Translations under genes and position numbers: made by a program
Source of the DNA: Nemertoderma westbladi
Lineage: Eukaryota; Xenacoelomorpha; Nemertodermatida; Nemertodermatidae
Length of the DNA stretch: 23,573 bases
Assembly (NCBI GenBank): GCA_032718475.1
Contig: JAUCBJ010001127.1
Location: 1 to 23,573, forward strand
Direction of reading: 5' to 3'
In this document: positions 9,938 through 18,423 of the stretch, one piece after another
Position numbering within the stretch: the first letter of the stretch is position 1
How the letters are laid out: every line of letters begins with the position of its first letter
Notes under the pieces: generated by a model
Told to the model about the DNA's origin: nothing
What the model saw: the letters and a program-made list of their open reading frames with translations, nothing else
The model's database searches: none

Positions 9938-10270
9938 CAGCTATTTCTATTACTTTACGCGGACGATCTGGTACTAATAGCCTCCACACCATAGGACTTA
10001 CAGAGATCTTTTGATATCTTAGGGGCTTAGTCGGAATACATCGGACATTCGGAGTTAATAAATCTCAATCTCAATCAACTAGGGCCTATGGCTGTACGGG
10101 TTAAACCGGAAAAAACAAATGTCGTAGTGTTTCTGAGAGGGGGTTCATTGGCGAGAGGAGACAGGTGGTTTTATAAAGGGGGGAGGGCTGGTGTTGTCTC
10201 ATACTGGATAGTTATATTACCCGAAAATAACGAAGAAACGAAATTATCAACGAAACTGTCGAAATTATAA
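9938..10270 (+). pseudogene. LINE reverse-transcriptase fragment (YADD block), broken
   Basis: The plus-strand frame starting at 9938 reads QLFLLLYADDLVLIASTP, with the catalytic YADD codons at 9956-9967, as in non-LTR reverse transcriptases. After two in-frame stops (TAG at 9992 and 10028), the same frame continues as MAVRVKPEKTNVVVFLRGGS, ending with a block like GDRWFYKGG. This is the motif-D region (KT, then VVF.RGG) found in many invertebrate LINEs. The upstream fingers and palm motifs are absent, so it is 5' truncated. The C-terminal portion continues at about 11420 after an inserted inverted-repeat element. It is clearly inactive. The exact clade cannot be assigned by eye. Confidence 0.85.
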
Positions 10271-10302
10271 AACAAGCTACCAAATTGCGGTTTCCAATAA
10301 AG

Positions 10303-10367
10303 ATAGGTATACTTTATCTTTTAAGATTAGGTATACTTTAAAAACTTTTAATATAGGTATACTCTAT
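10303..10367. repeat. Three short repeats of (A/T)TAGGTATACT
   Basis: TAGGTATACT recurs at about 10304, 10328 and 10354, each followed by a T/A-rich spacer, just left of the inverted-repeat element. It has the character of a small minisatellite in the decayed LINE. Confidence 0.6.
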
Positions 10368-10379
10368 TCTTACTTGGCA

Positions 10380-11220
10380 AGAAGACACACTTTACATTTT
10401 TTAATAAATAAAATCCGATAATTTCGTCCCATTTTCGTCCATAAAAGTAATTTAATACCAAATACTGTCTGCTGGTTGGTTGTTGGGTGTTGACCAACGG
10501 CGGCTTGGATGAACCAATTCAGCATCAGCAGGCAGTGCAGTGTACTGGTCAACTGGTGTATTACAAGGAAGCCGAGCAGTTCTAATGACGTCCATAACTA
10601 TGACGACGAAATTTACTGCAGGAATGCGTGACCTCCGGTTACAGATGACACTTCCGGCTGAACTCATACACGAACTATTAATTTAACTCGTTGAATCATT
10701 AACGTGGTATATATTATAAGTTTAAGTTACACTTGTAATAATTTTGCGATTTATTTAAATATTTACGAGGGAAATAAAGTAAATAATCAAAAGTATTACA
10801 AGGACGGTACAGCCTGAAAGGGTAAAGTTAAAGAAAGGAACCGGTTCGGTCAGCCGGTACCCTAACCCAACACTGCATACGCATTACGGGGTACGGTACT
10901 GTACCTCCGCGTTACAGATGTACACTGTACAGTGACTTCCAGTCAAGTAGCGCAGCGCGGAGAGTGTGTATTGGGATTATAATTATATTATTATATTCCG
11001 AGGTTGCAGTCCTGCAGTCGCAATGCAGTAACTGCAGTAGGCCTACACTCTAACTGTACTGTCCCATTTGAGGGCCATCTTGTGGTGTTTTGTCATCATT
11101 GGATTACCCCTAATAAACCAATCAACAGAGACAGTATTTGGTATTAAATTACTTTTATGGTCGAAAATGGGGCGAAATTATCGGATTTTATTAATAAAAA
11201 AATGTAAAAGTGTGTCTTCT
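10380..11220. mobile_element. Non-autonomous inverted-repeat element (MITE-like), 841 bp, with ~90-bp TIRs
   Basis: The left arm 10380-10470 starts AGAAGACACAC. The right arm 11131-11220 ends GTGTGTCTTCT. The arms are near-perfect reverse complements over about 90 nt with a few mismatches and one or two indels. Weak inverted similarity continues inward (TGGTTGGTT against TGATTGGTT). The interior of about 660 bp is GC-richer and encodes nothing recognisable, so any transposase would have to act in trans. It sits inside a LINE relic, between its reverse-transcriptase and C-terminal blocks, so it arrived after that LINE. I could not identify a clear target-site duplication (left flank ...TTGGCA, right flank AATAAT...), so the superfamily is unassigned. 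Confidence 0.82.
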
Positions 11221-11358
11221 AATAATACCGATCTCACTGGAAAGCGAGATTTTATTTACAGTTTTATAATTTCGATATTTTCGGGTTTTACAGTATAACT
11301 ATCCTCTCATACTACAATTAGGCCTATCTGAGAATCACCTTGTCACTTACAAGTAAAT

Positions 11359-11376
11359 TTGCTTGCTTGCTTGCTT
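11359..11376 (+). repeat. (TTGC)n microsatellite
   Basis: Four and a half copies of TTGC in a row within decayed LINE sequence. Confidence 0.85.
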
Positions 11377-11419
11377 AAATACTGGCATTTTATTAAACTC
11401 CCATACTTGTCGTTTGCAT

Positions 11420-11671
11420 GGAAGTAGAAGCTATTTACGATGCTGATTACGCCAATTTTAAATTATGGTGCCGATGTTTGTGGGTTTCATTCTGGTCCAG
11501 CAGTTGAGCGCGTTCACTTCGATTTTTTTGCAATGCCTACTTGAAGTAAAACGGAGCACTCCTGATTTTGCCGTTTATGGGGAAACTGGGGTTGTGCCTC
11601 TCTTTCAGTTTCGCGAAAGCTGCCTATGGGCATGGGCGTCTCAAAATATTAGGGATGCCAAAGTATTTTAA
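11420..11671 (+). pseudogene. LINE ORF2 C-terminal fragment, frameshifted
   Basis: One plus-strand frame reads MLITPILNYGADVCGFHSGP followed by a block like AVERVHFDF (about 11440-11530). A T-run then shifts the frame, and a second frame continues VKRSTPDFAVYGETGVVPL, ending at 11671. This ILNYG...WGF...ERVH...(K)STP..VYGE.G..PL order is the conserved tail after the reverse transcriptase in many invertebrate LINEs. It is collinear with the YADD fragment at 9938-10270, so the two are most likely one insertion interrupted by the inverted-repeat element. The frameshift at a homopolymer marks it as dead. Confidence 0.78.
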
Positions 11672-12772
11672 ATAATTAAGGGTAGTTTTAATGGATCAGT
11701 TCTTACAAGAGTGGTGCTGGTGGGTGGATATATCAAACTCTTCCAAGGGGCAATATTACGATTAAGATAAATTAGGATCAAAAGATAAATTAAATATGTT
11801 ACAGACGTACCATTTAGAATCGTTCACAAAAATAGTGAGAACTTTGTACATTGAAAAATATTGCACCAAGAATAATAATACCGTAATACGCTAGACTATA
11901 AAGCAGTCGGGTCTTTTGTGAAAAAGACCGTAAAATACTGATTTATCGTTTCTCGTTTTACTTCGAAACTTTCAACTCTGAGAACACCCTTCAACTTTGT
12001 TACTGCCAAAAATATCGGTGGAAGAATTACGGGCAGTCGCAAGGGCGGAAAATATGGGAACTGAAACTATTTTCTCTGTCGGCATCCTTTACCTTTTTGA
12101 TCAGTAATGACCGATTAGCCAATCGTCTAATTGATTAATTATTATCTTTCGAGATTGGTGAATTCTAGAGTTAATTATCACCTCTCGTCAGGTGACGGTT
12201 TTACAGAGTTTTCTAAAGAATATGTTTCTCGTAGGCCTTGTGTAACTTAGATGACTGCCTTTGTTACGGGTTCATAAGGTCACGGTGGAACCCCTTTGCT
12301 ATGTCTTGGTTGAAGAGATGCCTTTTAATGTTTGCCGTTTGATTGGTTAACGTCCATCAGATCATTTTATTAGAACCAATAAAATAAATTTTTTGGCCGT
12401 GCTCCGCCCGAGTGAATGTTACTTCAATGAACATCACCCTGTAATCTGTCAATAGTGGTTCTTGGATGCGGCAATAATTACACTGTAAACACTTTGTATT
12501 AAACGAATCCCGAGGGAGTGAGTAATGATATAAATAAATATCCAAAAAGGCTCCAAAACTCGACTGCAGTTGTAATGTATATCCCTAAAGCCCCAACGAT
12601 GTGTGAGTGGTAAACTACCCGTTGACAGGTAGTTTGGTAAAAGTGTTCTTTACAAAGGACGCCTTGGTTTGGACCCAATGGTTGGACTAGCGGTACTGAG
12701 ACTGTAAGCCAGCGGTGAGTAAGCGGAGTCTGTTCACCTCCAGGGGAAATTCGACGCAAATAACAGCTGATT
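11672..12772. other. No gene recognised
   Basis: There is moderately AT-rich unique-looking sequence. Minus-strand frames of 62 and 93 codons (12545-12357 and 12780-12499) show no motif or coding bias that I can support. Confidence 0.4.
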
Positions 12773-12920
12773 ACTCTCAAAAATAAACTGTAACCTGTTC
12801 TATTGTGTTTAGTTTATTGTTTTGGTTAAAATAACGTGCCACTGTAACCTGCTCCTTTCCCTAAATTGAGAATTTAACATTGAGGCGCGATATTAATTCG
12901 CCAAAATGGGAATTGCGTCC
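12773..12920. repeat. Dispersed repeat, copy A (longest copy)
   Basis: The left two thirds (12773-12873) match 18072-18174, including the shared block AAAATAACGTGCCACTGTAA. The right third (12871-12920, AACATTGAGGCGCGATATTA) matches 21653-21701. It carries an internal duplication of CTGTAACCTG(T/C)TC. No coding sequence. Copy A runs directly into a 23-nt C run. Confidence 0.8.
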
Positions 12921-12921
12921 A

Positions 12922-12944
12922 CCCCCCCCCCCCCCCCCCCCCCC
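12922..12944 (+). repeat. Poly-C run, 23 nt
   Basis: Uninterrupted C23 directly after dispersed repeat copy A. Its exact length is likely to be unreliable in assembly. It could form i-motif or G-quadruplex structures. Confidence 0.9.
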
Positions 12945-13146
12945 TGGTTGAGGTTCATTAATTACTTGACATTTCAAGAAAAAGTGAAATTATCCGACTA
13001 TACCCAAGTGAGTTGTAACATTAATAAAAATAAAAAACAGAAATAAAACTCAATCTGGACGTTTATCGTCATATACACGAGGTAATAGTTAGAAAATCGA
13101 AATCACTAAGAACTGTAAATTAATTGGTCTTCTTGCTAGTCTATTA

Positions 13147-13216
13147 ATAGTCTGGTCGATTTAGGAGCAATTTTAGGTGTACCCGGAAAAAAATGTTACC
13201 AAGCCAAATTTGGTAT
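13147..13216 (+). repeat. Left inverted repeat of the nuclease-bearing element
   Basis: Contains the 14-nt and 38-nt blocks that pair with 16951-17010 on the opposite strand. The inner block has its own small inverted symmetry, ACCAAGCC...TTTGGTAT. Confidence 0.8.
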
Positions 13217-13799
13217 AATTAGAAGCGCAAATTTATGCTCTTTAAGAATATCGAAAGTCCTCCGCAGCATACCTCGGGCAAATTTTTTTATAGCCATTTT
13301 CGTGAACCCTATCCATAAGTAAAATCAATTCAAATTTACTTGATCTTCACTTGGAATATTTCATCGTTGCTAAGAGACAATGTAATATTTCATATTCTTA
13401 TCTGTTAATTACATACATAATTGTATACATAATATAGACTGAAATTTACCGGTGTTAGCTAGTAGTTTACCCCACTCACGCCTGGTTGCTGGCGTTATAT
13501 TGGTTCCAAGGAAAGCAAAGCTTGAATTTGATCTATTATTTTTATTATTACGCTCTCCAAACTTAGTAATGAGTTAGATCTGGGGTCTAGTTATGCATGG
13601 CTGACTCATCAACTGAACATACTGTAAGGGACATGCCTATCAAAAGACTCGACTGGCTTGTATGCACACTAGTTAGACACTGAAAATATAATGGGGTATG
13701 GTAAATCATATATTATATTATGGTATGATAAACATCATCTCAACATTTCACAATAAAAAATTTCGTTCTTTCGTCACTTTCGGGCACCGGTAGAACACT

Positions 13800-14368
13800 T
13801 AGCTATTATGGTAGCTAGGTAATTTTTCAAAAAATTCAATATTAATTTTTTTAAATGCAAATATTTCATGATTAAATTATTCCTCGACATCGATGCAACA
13901 TTAAATAATCAAAATATTATATTCTGGAACACTGTTGTGGCAGCTAGTAAAAATTTGTCAAAACCTAATAGGCAATTATTTTAGTAAGTTTAAATTTTAA
14001 TAAGTTAGTAGTAAGTAAGTTTTGTAAGTTTTCTAATGCAAATGTTATACTTGGAAATACATTATAAAGTGATTCTGTCATGTTTTCTTTCTGTTTTAGA
14101 AAATGTTCTACAAATTAAGTATAATTTATTATAATTATTTTATTATTAAGTATAATATAATTTATTAAATTTATAATGGTAGCTAGTATTTTTTTACTAG
14201 CTAGTATTTATTGAAATTATAAAAAAATTTCAAAAAATTGATATTTCAGGTTTAAACTACAACAGGATAACCAAAAGTTTACAGTTTATATTAATTTTTT
14301 TTAATTACAAAAATTACTAGCTAGTAAAAAATAACACTACAGTAGCTACCATAAAAAACATATCTACG
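13800..14368. repeat. AT-rich GTAGCTAG-type repeats
   Basis: ATGGTAGCTAGTATTTTTTT with ACTAGCTAG near 14176-14206 has an inverted partner at 14318-14353. It also has a direct, diverged relative at 17323-17405, with the same following text (GATATTTCA, then TTTAAACT). The segment GTAGCTAGGTAATTTTTCAA near 13812 resembles 17211-17235. The family therefore occurs on both sides of the nuclease gene. No coding potential. Confidence 0.65.
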
Positions 14369-14747
14369 AATTTTATAGACCATTCAACAAAACCAAAAAA
14401 CCGTTAAAAAACACTAGTAAAGGAATGGTGAAAAAATGGCAGGGGGTGTCGACAGGACAAAGTAGGGACCCTTTTTGCTTTACTAGTGCCCATGGATCTC
14501 TTTTTGAGGAACATTTACACATGAATTAACTACATAAAATCTGTAGTGATGAAACATGATATCTTGGATACAGTCCACACCAATGTCAAAAAATGAATAA
14601 TAAAAATAATTTATAATTTGAAATCTAATGGTCCATGAATGTATATTTTTCTTTTGATATACCAGTACAGTAGCAATATTTTATATTAATATTACAAATG
14701 AACATGGAAGAAGAAAGCAAAATTTAATGGAATTTAATTTAATTTAA

Positions 14748-16071
14748 TTCAAATTTGAGCTCACTCCTTTTCCAACTTCATTATTCAAGGTTTCTCAAAT
14801 GCGAAAAACAAACAAAGCGGTTCTAGCACATCACCTTACTGCTGGTATTCCAGAAACCCATTCACCAGAACATGCTTCACATGTTTTAGATGGTGGTGCT
14901 CTACTTCACAGGGTACGGTGGCTACCAAAAGGTATGTACAGAGATATAGTTGCTCAATATCTGAAATATATAGAAGCAAAGTATGGCCCATCCAACATTG
15001 TTTTTGATGGATACAATGCGGGCCCATCAATAAAAGACCAAGAACATCAGCGACGGGCAAGGAAACCATCTGCCAACATTCAAATTCGTGATGACTTGCA
15101 AGTAGCTGTCCCTCAGAATCTGTTTTTGTACAATGAGAAGAATAAAGATCAGTTGATAAAGATGTTGTCTCGCCTCTTTACAGCAAATGGACACTCGGTA
15201 GTTCAAAGTGAAGGCGATGCTGATACAGATATTGTCTTTGAAGCACTGCGATTGGCTGCCAAAGGAGACACTGTGATTGTGGAAGCTGATGACACCGATG
15301 TTCTTGTTCTTTTGCTGTACCATTGGTGTCCAGACATGGCTGACGTATATTTTCATTCTGACAGAAAGCGGTTGAAAGGCAAGGATGCAACTCTGGTTCG
15401 AATTCGAGACATATGTAGTAGAAAAATTTAGCTCAGATGTAATCCATAATCTACTTGTAATTCACGCTTGGGGTGGATGTGACTCAACTTCTGCAATATT
15501 TGGGTATGGAAAATGTGAGCTAATTAAACTCATTCACAGATCACAAGAGATCCTTCGCTGTTGTGAAACGATAAATAATGAAAATTCTTTACAAACCGAT
15601 GTTGCGAGTGCAGGGCAAAAGATATTTAATAAAATGTATTCCGGAAAACCTGGGGATTCACTTGATACACTCAGATATATCCGATATGTGGAGTTTACTG
15701 CGACATCAACCAAGAAGTTGCAACCTGATCGACTTCCCCCGACTGAACGAGCAGCCTTATTCCACTCCCTTCGCGTTCACCTGCAAGTTGTTGTTTGGAA
15801 GAGTCTTGGGAAGTGTCTACTGGATCCTTGCCAGTGGGGGTGGGAGGTGAAGAATGACAAGTATATACCTGTAATGACGGATTTAGATCCTGCTCCAGAG
15901 GAAATTCTCAATTTTATAAGATGTAAGTGTAAGATCTCGTCGAGAAATTGCTGTGGCACAAAGCTATGTTCTTGTCGAAAACACGGGCTGACATGTGTAA
16001 CTGCTTGCAGTGACTGCCGAGCAACTGATTGCAGTAATATCACCCAAGTCGTGCTAGACCAAGAAGGATAA
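14748..16071 (+). pseudogene. PIN/FEN1-like nuclease with CXC-like cysteine-rich tail, frameshifted
   Basis: The first frame is open from 14748 (ELTPFPTSLF precedes the ATG at 14799) to the stop at 15431. The second frame continues to 16071. They overlap at 15385-15431 and need a +1 shift. Counting from the ATG, acidic residues typical of PIN/5'-nuclease folds are D31, D70 (IVFDGY), D140/D142/D144 (GDADTDIV) and D164/D165/D167 (EADDTDVLVLL). After the shift comes HAWGGCDSTSAIFGYGK, a conserved block of this family in invertebrates. The last 45 or so residues hold a dozen cysteines (RCKCK...CSCRKHGLTC...C), resembling CXC/tesmin-type zinc domains. Family members are usually longer at the N-terminus, so this is a 5'-truncated copy or the last exon of a spliced gene; a stop at 14745 closes the frame upstream. 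One frameshift and no internal stop suggest recent loss, or a sequencing error. Predicted activity: metal-dependent DNA or RNA cleavage. Confidence 0.75.
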
Positions 16072-16529
16072 GCGGACGAATATGAAGATGGTACAGTACA
16101 GCGTTCTATAGTTCTGGATAGATACTTTTATAATGGCTGAAATATTTTTTTAAGACAAATTATTAAATTTTATTATTATAATATTAACAATTAATATTAA
16201 CAAAAATACCATATTTTTACTATTAACTCTTTTCTAATAACATTATTATATTTATTTTTCTATTTTATTAACAATCATTATTTATAAATAACATTAATTG
16301 TTTATTTAAGTAACATTAATTATTACAGGTATGGTTTAATAAACGGTGTATAGATACAATTGTTCCACTAATAAAGGGTGATATTATTTATTATAATAAC
16401 TTTGGTTCATGATATACTCTAGGTATAATATACAATTTTCAATATTTATAATATAAATTGATAATATTTAATAATTATTATATTTTAGGTTTAATAAACT
16501 ATCATTCCTTAATTTATTAATATTAATAG
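16072..16529. other. AT-rich 3' flank of the nuclease gene
   Basis: There is no gene here. GGT(ATG)TTTAATAAAC-like text occurs twice (about 16330 and 16488), each offering an AATAAA signal in the plus orientation 260-420 nt after the nuclease stop codon. Confidence 0.4.
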
Positions 16530-16534
16530 CGGGG

Positions 16535-16880
16535 ATAGGAGTTACCATGGTAGGAGTAGGGGTGGTCCCTTTGCCTTAAGATGGCGACAACGATGGTTGA
16601 TATGGTGAATCTACCGGTTGCCATAGTAACTGAGACTTGAAAATTTTATCAATGAATTTTCCATAGTCGATATAGTGGGATTAGGAGTTGGTCCCGTTGC
16701 CTCAAGATGGCCAAATCGATGGTTGATATGGTGAATCTACCGGTTGCCATGGTAACTGAGAATTTAAATTATGTTCAATGAATTCTCCGTTGGCGATATA
16801 GTGGGGGTAGGAGCTAGCCCAGTTGCTTTAAATGTAATTATATATATTCTTATATCGGTTGCTATGGAAATGGGATTTGT
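16535..16880. repeat. 126-bp tandem repeat, two full units plus a partial third
   Basis: GATGGTTGATATGGTGAATC followed by TACCGGTTGCCAT occurs at 16592 and 16718, a period of 126. Both units carry a GGAGT.GGTCCC..TTGCCT.AAGATGG block. A decayed third unit starts near 16805 and keeps only the GTAGGAG...GTTGC and CGGTTGCTATGG parts. It lies just inside the right inverted repeat of the nuclease-bearing element, as subterminal repeats often do. Confidence 0.85.
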
Positions 16881-16950
16881 GAGAGTTGCCCACCCCATTG
16901 AAGAGAGGACTTTTCAGATTTCGAAAGCGGGGATCCTAGCGATTCGAACC

Positions 16951-17010
16951 ATACCAAATATAGCTTGGTAACATTTTTTTCCGGGTACATTGTCTTATCG
17001 ACCAGACTAT
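16951..17010 (-). repeat. Right inverted repeat of the nuclease-bearing element
   Basis: Reverse complement of 13147-13216 in a 38-nt and a 14-nt block. Read on the minus strand it starts ATAGTCTGGTCGAT and reaches GTACCCGGAAAAAAATGTTA after an 8-nt spacer. Confidence 0.8.
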
Positions 17011-17080
17011 AACAAATCTTTGGAAAAATTATACCAAAGTACACCATGACCCGTAATATAGTGTCATTTTCTGAGGCTAG

Positions 17081-17692
17081 AGTTCCGTATGCAGTCGCAT
17101 TTGATATTAAGTAATGAAATGATGTACTTATTGCATATTATTATCACCACTACTGTTTCATTGTAACATTTTTCAAAAAAAATATTGTGTTCTAGAACAT
17201 TAGCTAATCGAATAGCTAGTAATTTTTCAAAACATGATATATTATATATTAACATTTTTTTTTAATTTCTAAAAATACTGAAATTTTTTGGTGTTCTAGA
17301 ACATTAGTAGATATGTTTTTTTATGGTAGCTAGTGTTTTTTTACTAGATAGTATTTTTTTTAATTATTAAAAAATGTGAAAACATCGATATTTCATATTT
17401 AAACTGTTGCAGAATATATTAATGAATGAGGAATATGAGTGAATATATTGAGGATATTATAGCAGTTTACATTTTTTGCATGGTAACAATTATTTATGTT
17501 AAAAAATGTAGTTTTTTTTTATTACTAGCCTTTTTAAATTTGAAAAATGACTAGCTATATTTTCTAGAACATTACATTTTTTTGTTTATTCATTTTCTAG
17601 AATAGTGTATAACAATTATATTTGGTTCTAGAATTCTACAATGTTGCCATAACAATGATTTATGTTATAAAAATGCGACTGCATACGGAACT
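17081..17692. mobile_element. MITE-like element, 612 bp, 21-nt inverted ends
   Basis: AGTTCCGTATGCAGTCGCAT (17081-17100, plus one more base) is the exact reverse complement of 17672-17692. The interior is over 75% A+T by eye, non-coding, and contains repeated TTCTAGAACATTA boxes (about 17191, 17293, 17561) and GTAGCTAG repeats. The 11-mer GCTAGAGTTCC occurs at 17076-17086, overlapping the left end, and again at 17700-17710, just outside the right end. I cannot tell whether this is a target duplication or part of the element. The interior is related to the repeats at 13800-14368. Confidence 0.7.
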
Positions 17693-17710
17693 GTACGGAG
17701 CTAGAGTTCC

Positions 17711-17775
17711 TTTATCATATTGCTTGAAATTTGAAACTGGAACACCGGAATTTTCGATTTCGACTTTAAATTTTT
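17711..17775 (+). repeat. Arm of an inverted repeat pair with 20301-20401
   Basis: TTTATCATATTGCTTGAAAT, then CCGGAATTTTCGATT and CTTTAAATTTTTT, matches the minus strand of 20401-20301 in the same order. This copy lacks about 30 nt in the middle. The two arms flank the interval holding the hairpin element and the minus-strand LINE relic. Confidence 0.75.
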
Positions 17776-17996
17776 TTTTATAAGTGTTTAAAAAGGTATC
17801 TTTGGCGAAATCGCACCCTACGTATCGTGGCCATTCTTCAATTTAGTCGTAATTTTTTCATATCAATAGAAAGCTTACGTTGAAAGGATTCCAAATATGT
17901 AACAATATCTGAATTTCGTTGAGAAACAGCTGAGATATAGGCGTACAAAGATTGCAAGAAGTATTGTTCGTTGTAGGCCATTTATTCTGGGTCAGA

Positions 17997-18204
17997 GTAA
18001 AACACGGATCCGGATCCAGATTCTACATTTAACATTGTCCCTACGGAAGTCGATTTTTTTACATTTTTATAACTCCCAAAAATAAAACTATAACATGTTC
18101 TATTGACTTTAGTTTATTGTTTTGGTTAAAATAACGTGCCACTGTAACCTGCTCCTTTCCCTTAATTGATAATTTTGGATTCCGGATCCGGATCCGCGTT
18201 TTAC
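17997..18204. mobile_element. 208-bp hairpin element with GGATCCGGATCC ends, enclosing dispersed repeat copy B
   Basis: The 21-nt end GTAAAACACGGATCCGGATC(C) at 17997-18017 is the reverse complement of 18184-18204 with one mismatch. The tandem GGATCC units are themselves palindromic. The interior 18072-18174 matches dispersed repeat copy A at 12773-12873. The 11-mer CCATTTATTCT lies on both sides (17978-17988 and 18211-18221) and could be a target-site duplication, which would be long for a cut-and-paste element. No coding sequence. Confidence 0.7.
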
Positions 18205-18423
18205 ACCTACCCATTTATTCTACTGTATCTAATAAATACACAATTCAATTCAATGTATTTAATCAGATAAACTGACATATAAAAAAAATAAACTGTAAAA
18301 ATGCGGTTACTAGAATCGCACAGACAACGTTAAGAATAAATAAAATCAATGTTCACAGTTAATAAACGATTTAGCCAATGCAATGTAGTAGTAGCAAAAG
18401 GTGCATTGTGGGGTTTAATATTA

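Larger units (their letters stand above)
13147..17010. mobile_element. Candidate DNA transposon bounded by inverted repeats, carrying a PIN/FEN1-like nuclease gene
   Basis: The left arm 13147-13216 and the right arm 16951-17010 are reverse complements in two blocks. The outer block is ATAGTCTGGTCGAT (13147-13160 and 16997-17010), 14 nt and perfect. The inner block is 38 nt (13179-13216 and 16951-16988), starting GTACCCGGAAAAAAATGTTA, with 36 of 38 matches. The spacer between blocks is 18 nt on the left and 8 nt on the right. Inside lie AT-rich GCTAG-type repeats, the nuclease pseudogene (14748-16071) and a 126-bp tandem repeat. No transposase is recognisable, so either it is non-autonomous or the nuclease is an accessory gene. 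Academ-type DNA transposons are known to carry XPG-like nucleases, and that comparison is the first to make. Target-site duplications are not clear. Confidence 0.6.

Noticed and set aside
10370-11298. Two small proteins on opposite strands sharing VFGIKLLLW-like text
   Set aside because: They are the two arms of the inverted-repeat element read in opposite directions; the similarity comes from the repeat.
6700-11330. Excess of AGGCCT palindromes (five seen)
   Set aside because: A rough expectation at this base composition is two to three, so the excess is not convincing.
12357-12780. Minus-strand frames of 62 and 93 codons
   Set aside because: No motif, overlapping in different frames, and adjacent to dispersed repeat copy A; likely chance.
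16925-16960. B-box GGTTCGAATC on the minus strand beside the right inverted repeat
   Set aside because: No A-box or tRNA fold accompanies it.
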